From the NCBI GenBank assembly GCA_002708345.1, contig PANG01000034.1:1-11567 (forward strand): a stretch of DNA of 11,567 bases. The letters run 5' to 3'. Both the position numbers and the translations under genes were made by a program. Under the pieces are notes generated by a model that saw only the letters and a list, made by a program, of their open reading frames with translations, ran no database searches and was not told the DNA's origin. Origin of the DNA: Planctomycetaceae bacterium (GTDB taxonomy: Bacteria > Planctomycetota > Planctomycetia > Pirellulales > Pirellulaceae). This document shows, in pieces, positions 1 through 6,420 of the stretch (position 1 is its first letter; each line of letters starts with the position of its first letter).

Positions 1-116
1 CCAGGACTCGATCGGTGAAGGGGATCCGCGTTGAGGTCATTGTCGCCAGCGACCTCCTGCTGGACAACCCTCCAGGGTGCCATGGGCAGAAACCGGTGCA
101 GGGCTACAATGACGCA

Positions 117-1088
117 ATGAATGGCCTGCAGCAAGATAATACAGCGCGACGCCTGCTGTTGATCGGGACGCTCTGTGGTGCCGTCTCGGCATTCGGCTAT
201 TCTGCTGCCAACATCTTCCTGCGACGACTGGTGAGTTGTGATCCGACATGGGTCTCAACCGTCAAATCCGTTCCCACGATCCTGCTGGTGATTCCCTGGC
301 TGCTCCTCCGCAGGAGGGCCGGCATGAAGGAATCCAGGCACCGTCGCTCACTGTTGATCCTGCTGGTGACCGGTCTCGCTGGGAGCCTGATGGGCAATGT
401 TGCCTTCCAGTGGTCACTTGGTGTCGTTGGCCTGGCCGTTGCCGTTCCGGTCTGTTTCGGTTCCATGCTTGTTTCAAGTCCCCTGCTGAGCAGGGCTGTA
501 CTGGGCGAAGTGATTTCCCGGCAAACCATCCTGGCGATGAGCATACTGATCCTCTCCATCATCCTGCTCTCTGCATGGGTCAAGCCAATTGACCAGGCGC
601 AGCTGGTCTCCGGCAGGTCCGTGCTTACAGCGATCCTGCTGCTTTGCATGGCAGGCATCGCTTACACGACACTGGGCGTTGGTATCCGCTACGGGCTGGA
701 TAACGGGGTTTCCCTGCCGGCCACGCTGGGAATCATCTCGGTCAGCGGATTTCTCTTCCTGGGATCCCTTTCACTGCGGAGTATTGGCTGGGCTGAGATG
801 CTCTCGACAGAACCACAAGACCTGCTGGATATGCTGCTTGCAGGGATCTTCAATGCCATCGCCTTTCTCTCACTGACCAGGGCGATCCAGCTGACCAGTG
901 TTACATACGTGAACCTGATCAATGCCTCCCAGGTCGCCATTGCCGCGCTCTGTGGCGTCGTGCTGTTCAACGAGGAACCCACGCTGCTGATGGCAATCGG
1001 GGTCATCCTCACGATCGCCGGCTTGATGTTGATGCAAAAACCAGCTCACCGGCGCGACAAAGACGCATCGCTGGTTCTTCCTGAATGA
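117..1088 (+). CDS. EamA/DMT-family transporter, 10 membrane helices
   Basis: Predicted inner-membrane permease of the drug/metabolite transporter superfamily; the substrate cannot be told from sequence. The 323-residue product is almost wholly hydrophobic. It has two repeats of the EamA type, about residues 13-153 and 168-305, each with roughly five helices, and the length is normal for the family. The second repeat ends in a typical EamA pattern: the AIQLTSVTYVNLI stretch, then an FNEEP turn, then a final glycine-rich helix. The frame is open upstream to a GTG at 15 and to the window edge, but those 34 extra codons are hydrophilic and unlike the family, so I chose the ATG at 117, which lies a few residues before the first helix. 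Its ribosome site is weak. The following gene is 195 bases away and looks functionally unrelated. The family is clear; the start is less certain. Confidence 0.85.
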   Translation: MNGLQQDNTARRLLLIGTLCGAVSAFGYSAANIFLRRLVSCDPTWVSTVKSVPTILLVIPWLLLRRRAGMKESRHRRSLLILLVTGLAGSLMGNVAFQWSLGVVGLAVAVPVCFGSMLVSSPLLSRAVLGEVISRQTILAMSILILSIILLSAWVKPIDQAQLVSGRSVLTAILLLCMAGIAYTTLGVGIRYGLDNGVSLPATLGIISVSGFLFLGSLSLRSIGWAEMLSTEPQDLLDMLLAGIFNAIAFLSLTRAIQLTSVTYVNLINASQVAIAALCGVVLFNEEPTLLMAIGVILTIAGLMLMQKPAHRRDKDASLVLPE

Positions 1089-1098
1089 CTGTTTCTAA

Positions 1099-1135
1099 CG
1101 GGGAAATGGGTATTTCCAGGAAAATTCTTTCCCCG
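1099..1135 (+). promoter_or_regulatory. Nested inverted repeats, possible regulatory hairpins
   Basis: This lies in the 195-base gap between the transporter and the coiled-coil gene. CGGGGAAA (1099-1106) is the perfect complement of TTTCCCCG (1128-1135). Inside it, GGAAAT (1102-1107) can instead pair with ATTTCC (1112-1117), so the two hairpins exclude each other. No T-run follows, so it is not a standard terminator. It might stabilise the transporter mRNA end, or act in the leader of the next gene. I found no convincing sigma-70 or ECF promoter in the rest of the gap (1136-1270). Confidence 0.3.
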
Positions 1136-1270
1136 CGGGCCAATATCCGGCTGCCCTAAGCGAAATACCCTCTGTCACAGGAAGCTTGTCATGAAGCAGG
1201 TTTCCAGAACGAGTGAAAAATGGAATGAAATGCCCTTTGTAGGCACTACACGAAACGGAAATGATTTTTT

Positions 1271-1278
1271 GGAGGAAA
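1271..1278 (+). promoter_or_regulatory. Ribosome binding site deciding the start at 1284
   Basis: GGAGGAAA sits five bases before the ATG at 1284. This near-perfect Shine-Dalgarno rules in favour of that ATG over the in-frame ATGs at 1191 and 1230, which have none and would put a hydrophilic tail before the membrane helix. Confidence 0.8.
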
Positions 1279-1283
1279 TAACG

Positions 1284-2087
1284 ATGGTTAAAAAAGTAGC
1301 TATTGGCGGTGGAGTTGCCCTGTTGGTCGTACTGTTGCTCTTTGGACGCAGCACCTACAGCTATTTTTCCACCACGGTGAGTCGAGTCCATGACTCGGTG
1401 AAGAGTACTGTCCCGGTGGATTTCGAGCTGGATCGCGCACGCAAGGAAACGTCGCGCATCATGCCAGAAGTCCGCAAGAACATGCACGTGATTGCCTCGG
1501 AAGAGGTCAGGGTTGAGCAGCTTGAGAAGCGGATCAAGACCCTGGAGGAAAAGCTCAGCCAGGATCAGAAGAATCTTCTGCGTCTCAAGTCGGACCTGGA
1601 ATCAGGGACCAATAACTTCCATTACAGTGGTGTTTCTTTCACTGCCAAGGAAGTCAAGCAGGACCTGGAAAACCGTTTCGACGAGTTCACCACGGATGAG
1701 GAAACTCTCAAGAGCATGGTAAAACTGCTCCAGGCACGCACTAACTCGTTGCATACTGCCCGAGAACGACTCGCTGCAATGCAAGCTTCCCAGCGAAAGC
1801 TGAAAGTGGAGATTGAGAACCTGGAAGCCCGCAACAAGATGATCCAGGTTGCCCAGGCGAGCAGTGAGGACACGTTCGAGGACAGCCAGTTGTCACGAAC
1901 CCGGGAGCTGGTGGATTCCATCAACTCGCGAATTCGTACGGACGAGAAGATGCTCAGTGCCGAGTCACGGCCGATGGATCGAATTCCCCTGGAGACTTCC
2001 GAGGAGGTCACCGACATCCTCGATCGCATCTCAAGCTACTTCGATAGCGGAGAGGAAGTGGTCGAGGTTGACCTGGCAAGCAAGTAG
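1284..2087 (+). CDS. Membrane-anchored coiled-coil protein of unknown function
   Basis: The 267-residue product begins with a short basic end (MVKK) and a single hydrophobic helix, about residues 5-21, that would anchor it in the inner membrane. The rest is soluble and rich in Glu, Lys, Arg and Leu. There are long heptad-like helices at about 40-105 and 125-205, broken by a short Gly/Asn/Phe/Tyr-containing stretch near 112-125. No catalytic motif is visible. The layout resembles a conserved planctomycete protein type that I remember but cannot name; a distant likeness to PspA-type helical proteins is possible but unproven. The gene stands alone between a gap and a strong terminator, so it is probably a single-gene unit. 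The start is fixed by a strong ribosome site and the stop is TAG. Confidence 0.75.
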   Translation: MVKKVAIGGGVALLVVLLLFGRSTYSYFSTTVSRVHDSVKSTVPVDFELDRARKETSRIMPEVRKNMHVIASEEVRVEQLEKRIKTLEEKLSQDQKNLLRLKSDLESGTNNFHYSGVSFTAKEVKQDLENRFDEFTTDEETLKSMVKLLQARTNSLHTARERLAAMQASQRKLKVEIENLEARNKMIQVAQASSEDTFEDSQLSRTRELVDSINSRIRTDEKMLSAESRPMDRIPLETSEEVTDILDRISSYFDSGEEVVEVDLASK

Positions 2088-2104
2088 TTTGTCTGGATGA
2101 ATCC

Positions 2105-2141
2105 CTGGGGGGCGGGCAGATCGTCCGCCCCCCAGTTTTTT
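2105..2141 (+). terminator. Intrinsic terminator after the coiled-coil gene
   Basis: CTGGGGGGCGG (2105-2115) pairs perfectly with CCGCCCCCCAG (2125-2135). The stem can be extended by a G-T and a C-G pair down to a five-base loop. Six T residues (2136-2141) follow directly. It starts 17 bases after the upstream stop codon and ends 34 bases before the FHA gene, so it separates the two units. Confidence 0.93.
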
Positions 2142-2175
2142 CTTACCCGTACCCTGGTAACACGGATAGACTGCC

Positions 2176-2862
2176 ATGTTTCCTCGCTGGACCCCATTCA
2201 ATCGCCTGGGACACCTTTGGCAGTGGATCCTGGATGATCACCGCCAAGTGCTGCCTGCCAGCCCGATGGGCAAGTCTCTTCCGGAACGATTCGTCCTCTG
2301 GGTAGACGGGGTCGGCGGATACCTGGCCTGCCTGTCAGACGAAATCACGCTGGGCCAGGCAACTCCCGAAACCACAGTGGATATTCCCATCCTGGCCGAC
2401 CTGTCTGGCAAGCACGCCACGCTTCGGCGCCAGGGTGAGCATTACCTGATCGAACCAGCTGGCAAAGTGTTTCTCAACGGCACCAAGGTCGAGGAACCAG
2501 CCCTGCTGGCAGATAACGACCTGTTGACGCTGGGCGACGACGTCGAGTTGCGATTCCAAATGCCCCACCCGCTCAGCGCCACCGCCTGCCTGAATTTCAC
2601 CAACCATTACCGGACCGAACCGCGCAGTGATGCCATCCTGCTCATCTCCCAATCACTCATCCTGGGTCCCGGCAATCACAATCACGTCGTCTGTCGCCAG
2701 TGGCCCGAGAATATTGTTCTTTTCCATGAGAAAAACAGGCTTTACTGTCGCAGCAGGCAGACCGTGGAACTGGATGGACAACCACTCAAGTCAACGACAC
2801 CGATCCAGTGTGGCCAGCAAATCTCCCTGGATGGTTGTGCGATCAGTCTGGAGGAGGTGTAA
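2176..2862 (+). CDS. FHA-domain protein, probable tandem FHA folds, second degenerate
   Basis: Likely a cytoplasmic reader of phospho-threonine, 228 residues long. The first FHA-like domain, about residues 39-128, shows LGQ (59-61), SGKH (77-80) and NG (101-102). These sit where the family has GR, SxxH and NG. The phosphate-contacting Arg of the GR pair is replaced by Gln61. The second half, about 152-228, repeats the pattern weakly: an LGPG turn at 163-166 and an LDG turn at 199-201, but no SxxH. It may be a worn second copy that mainly supports dimer or scaffold contacts. There is no signal peptide or membrane helix. The stop is one base from the GTG of the kinase gene, and the kinase ribosome site lies inside this gene's last codons, so the two are probably translationally coupled and the kinase may supply the phospho-ligand. 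The start has only a weak ribosome site. Confidence 0.72.
   Translation: MFPRWTPFNRLGHLWQWILDDHRQVLPASPMGKSLPERFVLWVDGVGGYLACLSDEITLGQATPETTVDIPILADLSGKHATLRRQGEHYLIEPAGKVFLNGTKVEEPALLADNDLLTLGDDVELRFQMPHPLSATACLNFTNHYRTEPRSDAILLISQSLILGPGNHNHVVCRQWPENIVLFHEKNRLYCRSRQTVELDGQPLKSTTPIQCGQQISLDGCAISLEEV
2850..2857 (+). promoter_or_regulatory. Ribosome binding site for the kinase GTG start
   Basis: GGAGGAGG lies in the final codons of the FHA gene, six bases before the GTG at 2864. It supports GTG 2864 as the kinase start over the in-frame ATG at 2921, which lacks a comparable site. Confidence 0.75.
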
Positions 2863-2863
2863 G

Positions 2864-4549
2864 GTGAACCCTGGGAGAACTGGACATACCGATCATTCAA
2901 GCGATAACCTAGGTCGTGATATGGTTGACCAGCACCACGATGGACCAGGTGACAGTGTGGAAAAACGACCCATCAACTTCACTCATACCAGCGGAAGCTC
3001 TCCGCTCGAAGGATACACGATCAAGCGTGGTATCGGTGTCGGTGGATTTGGCGAGGTTTACTTTGCCCTCAGTGATGGGGGCAAGGAAGTTGCGATCAAG
3101 AGGATCCAGCGGCACCTGGACATTGAACTGCGCGGGATGCGCCAGTGTCTGAACATCAAGCACCCGAACCTGCTATGCCTTTTCGATATCCGGCAGGACG
3201 AGCAGGACACAGGGTGGATCGTGATGGAGTTTATCTCCGGAAAGAACCTCAAGGAGCTGCTGGAAGAGAGCCCACAGGGATTTCCCCGTGACCAGGCAGT
3301 TGCCTGGATTCACGGCATCACCAGCGGGGTTGCTCACCTACACCGCCATGGAATCGTGCACCGGGACCTGAAGCCAGCGAATATTTTCATGGACGACGGA
3401 CTCGTAAAGGTCGGCGACTATGGATTAAGCAAGTTCATTTCCTGCAGCCGCCAGGGAGGCCAGACCGAGAGTGTCGGTACTTTTCATTACATGGCACCCG
3501 AGATTGGAAAGGGCAAATACGGCAAGCAGGTTGATGTCTACGCACTGGGAATCATGTTCTATGAGATGCTCACTGGTGACGTCCCCTTTGATGGGGAAAG
3601 CAGCCAGGAGATCATCATGAAGCACCTGACGGATGAACCGGATCTGGCAGGTATCGACTCGCGTTTCAAGCTGGCTATCAGCAAGGCGCTGGAGAAGGAT
3701 GCGAGCAAGAGGTTTCGGGATGGTACAGAACTGCTTGATGCACTCCCCAAGCCCGACTATACCCGGCTGAAATATTTCACCAAACCTCCTGAGGTGCCAG
3801 TTCCAGTGGCCCCGGATCCCAGGGTGCGAGTTTCAGAGACAACCGTCCCAAAGTCACCTGCTTCCCCTGGTCTAACAACATGGTATGACCTGGCGCGTAG
3901 CGAGCTGAAATCGTCACCATCGAGAGATCGTCTCACACAGTTACTGGGATCCCTGCTCACGGCATCTCTTGTTTCCACCATCCTGACGCTGATCATGTTG
4001 CCCATCGGTGGCATCCCCATTGATGGCCAGCCAGGAACAATGTCATTTTTTGGATGGCTTCTAACCAGCCACATCAGCTTCTGCTGGGCGATTCTCTTGC
4101 TCGGTCATTACTGGGAGTCAAGGAAAGGGGACGAGATAATACGAAGATTGGTGATGTTCGGTGTCGGTGTCGGGGCAGGGACGTTGGCGTTCTTCACCGC
4201 CAGCTTTCTGAATCTATCACTCGTCGACTTCCATCGGCCAAGCGGGAGCATGCAATGGCCCTGGATGGCGGCAAACGGCATCCCAACCCTGGGCCAGTAC
4301 GCGATCAACTATGGCATCTTGTTTGCTGTTATTTGCTGGTGGAAACAGGCCGATTCCTTCCGCCCGGCGCGAATCGACCTGTTAAATGCAGTGGCCTGTG
4401 CTCTGGTCACCTGGTTGTTACCGATTGTCCCGCTCCCCTGGAGCTTAATGATGGCAGCCTCGATCTCGATCACCGTACAGGCCTCCGCTCCCTTCTTGCC
4501 TGAAAAAGACAGAAAACGTTACAAGATCCAGATACGTAGTTACCACTAA
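2864..4549 (+). CDS. Membrane-attached Ser/Thr protein kinase (Hanks type)
   Basis: This 561-residue kinase transfers phosphate from ATP to Ser/Thr on protein partners. The kinase domain spans about residues 50-294: a glycine loop GVGGFGEV (58-65), the VAIK lysine (K79), a catalytic loop HRDLKPAN (166-173, catalytic D168), the metal site as DYG (185-187) rather than DFG, and GTFHYMAPE (205-213) before the APE motif. The stretch from K79 to HPN (100-102) is about eight residues shorter than usual, and the normal alpha-C glutamate position is not obvious; E88 is the nearest candidate. A Pro/Val-rich linker (about 296-355) leads to a hydrophobic C-terminal region (about 360-550) with five or six membrane helices, where many bacterial kinases have one helix plus an extracytoplasmic sensor. 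The frame stays open upstream inside the FHA gene, but that part is out-of-frame FHA sequence. The next gene starts nine bases after the stop. Confidence 0.93.
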   Translation: MNPGRTGHTDHSSDNLGRDMVDQHHDGPGDSVEKRPINFTHTSGSSPLEGYTIKRGIGVGGFGEVYFALSDGGKEVAIKRIQRHLDIELRGMRQCLNIKHPNLLCLFDIRQDEQDTGWIVMEFISGKNLKELLEESPQGFPRDQAVAWIHGITSGVAHLHRHGIVHRDLKPANIFMDDGLVKVGDYGLSKFISCSRQGGQTESVGTFHYMAPEIGKGKYGKQVDVYALGIMFYEMLTGDVPFDGESSQEIIMKHLTDEPDLAGIDSRFKLAISKALEKDASKRFRDGTELLDALPKPDYTRLKYFTKPPEVPVPVAPDPRVRVSETTVPKSPASPGLTTWYDLARSELKSSPSRDRLTQLLGSLLTASLVSTILTLIMLPIGGIPIDGQPGTMSFFGWLLTSHISFCWAILLLGHYWESRKGDEIIRRLVMFGVGVGAGTLAFFTASFLNLSLVDFHRPSGSMQWPWMAANGIPTLGQYAINYGILFAVICWWKQADSFRPARIDLLNAVACALVTWLLPIVPLPWSLMMAASISITVQASAPFLPEKDRKRYKIQIRSYH

Positions 4550-4558
4550 GGTTTTCCC

Positions 4559-5257
4559 ATGTCGTCATCCCTGGCAAGCAGTCTCGAACATCGCCGGTCC
4601 CGGTTCGTGCTGGCAGTTCTTCTTGGCAGCCTGTGGATATTCACAGGTTGCGGGGGTGATTCGGAAGAGAAGTCGAATGAGGAGGTTGTGGAGGACACCG
4701 ATGGCGTGGCGAAGATCCCCAGGTGGGTTCATACGAGCCCTGAAAGTGACGACCTTTTGGATCGCTTCGCCATCCACAGTGGTTTCTGGGCAACCAATGA
4801 AGAAACCAACTCGGAATACATGGAACTACTGAAACGAAGGCTCCATGCTCACCTGGATGGGTGCCTGAACATGGCAGCAGGACGGAACGATGCCCACCAG
4901 TTCGTCCTCTATGAGCTGGGCCAGTTCGAAGAACTCGTGCATGTCACAGAACCTTACCTGGAGACACGTGAATTCTCAGTCGGGCCGATGTACCAGTTGC
5001 ATTCGCTCGTCGAGGTCGACACGGCACTCAACCAGGAAATGGCGCGTCGTTGGCATCATTACGAGGGTCGACACCGTGTCAGGCAACTGGCTCTCGGCTG
5101 GCTGGGGATCGTCGGCGTTATTGCTATCGTGTTTATTCACCTGCGTTTTCCCGGCCAGGGAATCATCGCCCGGAAGCGAACCTGGGTAAGCCTGGGACTG
5201 CTAATTATCCTGCTTGCCCTGCTTCTTCTACTGGCACAATGGGTCCAGTGGATATGA
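4559..5257 (+). CDS. Putative lipoprotein with two C-terminal membrane helices
   Basis: Function not recognised. The 232-residue product has a basic N-terminus, a hydrophobic core (about 16-29) and a lipobox-like FTGC ending at Cys31, followed by an acidic Ser/Glu stretch. Phe at -3 of the lipobox is tolerated but not ideal, so simple membrane anchoring is an alternative. The middle (about 53-172) is soluble and helical with many His and Trp residues and no motif I know. Two helices follow at about 177-195 and 209-229, the last ending at the C-terminus. The ATG is nine bases after the kinase stop, so the gene is very likely cotranscribed with the kinase. An accessory or sensory role for the kinase would fit, but that is inference from position only. 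Confidence 0.65.
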   Translation: MSSSLASSLEHRRSRFVLAVLLGSLWIFTGCGGDSEEKSNEEVVEDTDGVAKIPRWVHTSPESDDLLDRFAIHSGFWATNEETNSEYMELLKRRLHAHLDGCLNMAAGRNDAHQFVLYELGQFEELVHVTEPYLETREFSVGPMYQLHSLVEVDTALNQEMARRWHHYEGRHRVRQLALGWLGIVGVIAIVFIHLRFPGQGIIARKRTWVSLGLLIILLALLLLLAQWVQWI

Positions 5258-5338
5258 GCGGGAGCTTTGTCGCCAGTTTCCTTGCACGCCGTCGACGAGG
5301 ATGGCACACTTGATCGACGTGGGAAGCACTGAAAAAAA

Positions 5339-5346
5339 GAGGGGAT
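5339..5346 (+). promoter_or_regulatory. Ribosome binding site for a TTG start
   Basis: GAGGGGAT lies four bases before TTG 5351. An in-frame TGA at 5330-5332 prevents any earlier start, and no ATG or GTG start occurs near the beginning of the frame, so the TTG is the start. The other bases of the gap 5258-5350 show no clear terminator or promoter. Confidence 0.7.
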
Positions 5347-5350
5347 CCCG

Positions 5351-5983
5351 TTGAAAGTCGAGCAAGAACTCGTCGATCGCATTCGGCGGGGAGAGTCCGA
5401 TGCATGGACTGATCTGATCGGTCGTTATGATGGGCGGCTACTCGCCTATGTTTCTCGTCGCCTGCAAAATCGTTCCGTGGCCGAGGACATCGTCCAGGAA
5501 ACATTCATTGGCTTCCTTCACAGCCTCCCCAATTACGATGGGAGGCGGCCGCTGGAGAGTTATCTTTTCAGTATCGCCTCGCACAAGCTGACAGATTACC
5601 TGCGTCGTGAAGGGCGACGACCAAAGATCTCGCTGGCCGCGGCGAGCAGTAATCACAGTGAATGGCAACTGGCCGGAAGTCACCGGGCGGCCAGCAGTAT
5701 TGCTCGTAGTGATGAACGACGAGTGATCGAGGAACACGCGTTACGGGACGCACTGCAAGAGCAGGTGGAATCCTGGCGAGAAAAAAAAGACTGGTTGAAA
5801 ATCAAGTGCCTGGAGTTGATCATCGTCCGTGGCTGGGCAAACAAGCAGTCAGCCGAGGAGCTGGAAATAAGCCAGCAAAAAGTTGCTTCCATCAAGCATG
5901 ACTTTGTCAAGGCATTGACTCGATCGGTCCGTAGCCAGGGGCTCCCCGAGGAAGTCTTCCCTGAACTTTACGAGATCGAATAA
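5351..5983 (+). CDS. ECF-type RNA polymerase sigma factor
   Basis: This protein directs RNA polymerase to a special set of promoters. The 210-residue product has sigma region 2 at about 5-90, including the AEDIVQETF stretch (44-52) for core binding and the SYLFSIASHKLTDYLRR helix (70-86) for -10 recognition. A linker of about 40 residues follows, rich in Ala, Ser and Arg and longer than in many ECF factors. Region 4 lies at about 130-190, with a helix-turn-helix around 163-186 for the -35 element. There is no extra C-terminal domain. Translation starts at TTG, which may keep expression low. The 93-base gap upstream leaves room for its own promoter, though cotranscription with the kinase cluster is possible. 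The next gene encodes a candidate partner. Which ECF subgroup it belongs to cannot be told here. Confidence 0.9.
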   Translation: MKVEQELVDRIRRGESDAWTDLIGRYDGRLLAYVSRRLQNRSVAEDIVQETFIGFLHSLPNYDGRRPLESYLFSIASHKLTDYLRREGRRPKISLAAASSNHSEWQLAGSHRAASSIARSDERRVIEEHALRDALQEQVESWREKKDWLKIKCLELIIVRGWANKQSAEELEISQQKVASIKHDFVKALTRSVRSQGLPEEVFPELYEIE

Positions 5984-6009
5984 CTGCCAGAACTGGAAAA
6001 CGACAACTG

Positions 6010-6420
6010 ATGCCAAGCTTCTACTCCGCATCCGAGATCGAGGCCTTTCTTGACGAGGCACTGGAACCTGACCAGATGGCCCAGATCGAGGCCTCGATGC
6101 GAGATGATCACCAGCTGCTCGGCCAGCTCGCGGAAGTGATTTCACGGCGGGATGCCGGCATTCATTCGCTGGGAGAAATCTGGCGACAGTACCGGATCAG
6201 CTGTCCATCGCGTGAAGACCTTGGGAGTTACCTGCTGAATGTCCTTTCAGCGGAGCATCAGCTGTACGTCCAGTTTCACCTGGAAACTATTGGCTGTCGT
6301 TTTTGCAAGGCAAACATGGATGACTTGAAAGAACGACAGACAGGGAGTGCTGAGGGTCACTCAGGTCGCAGGAAACGGTATTTTGAATCGAGTGCCGGCT
6401 ACCTGCAAGGCGACAGCTAG
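6010..6420 (+). CDS. Small soluble protein, candidate zinc anti-sigma factor
   Basis: The 136-residue product starts 26 bases after the sigma factor gene. The N-terminal half (about 6-60) is helical and acidic. The second part carries Cys65, His90, Cys96 and Cys99, spaced C-x24-H-x5-C-x2-C. This closely resembles the zinc-binding core of ZAS anti-sigma factors such as RsrA (C, then H-x3-C-x2-C), with two extra residues between His and the first Cys of the pair. The tail (about 107-136) is basic and polar. There is no membrane helix, so it would act in the cytoplasm, possibly holding the sigma factor and releasing it on a redox or metal signal. I recall similar planctomycete proteins, usually unnamed. 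The role is inferred from the Cys/His pattern and the neighbour; a non-inhibitory partner is possible. Confidence 0.7.
   Translation: MPSFYSASEIEAFLDEALEPDQMAQIEASMRDDHQLLGQLAEVISRRDAGIHSLGEIWRQYRISCPSREDLGSYLLNVLSAEHQLYVQFHLETIGCRFCKANMDDLKERQTGSAEGHSGRRKRYFESSAGYLQGDS
6417..6420. other. Shared CTAG: overlapping convergent stop codons
   Basis: The palindrome CTAG supplies the TAG stop of the plus-strand zinc-type protein gene (6418-6420) and the TAG stop of the minus-strand secreted-protein gene (6419-6417). The genes therefore overlap tail to tail by four bases, with no intergenic terminator. Confidence 0.9.

Noticed and set aside
15..116. Longer transporter N-terminus from GTG 15
   Set aside because: The extra residues are hydrophilic and not typical of the family. 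This stretch may instead hold the end of an upstream gene in another frame (TGA at 32-34), which cannot be confirmed from so few codons.
197..658. Minus-strand frame of 153 codons opposite the transporter
   Set aside because: Antisense shadow of a clear membrane protein; Ser/Arg/Thr-rich composition typical of a complement frame.
2627..2863. Upstream extension of the kinase frame inside the FHA gene
   Set aside because: The added 79 residues are the FHA gene read out of frame (Ser/Arg/Trp-rich), and a good ribosome site supports GTG 2864.
5258..5350. Possible promoter or terminator before the sigma gene
   Set aside because: I found no convincing -35/-10 pair and no stem with a T-run; only the ribosome site is supportable.
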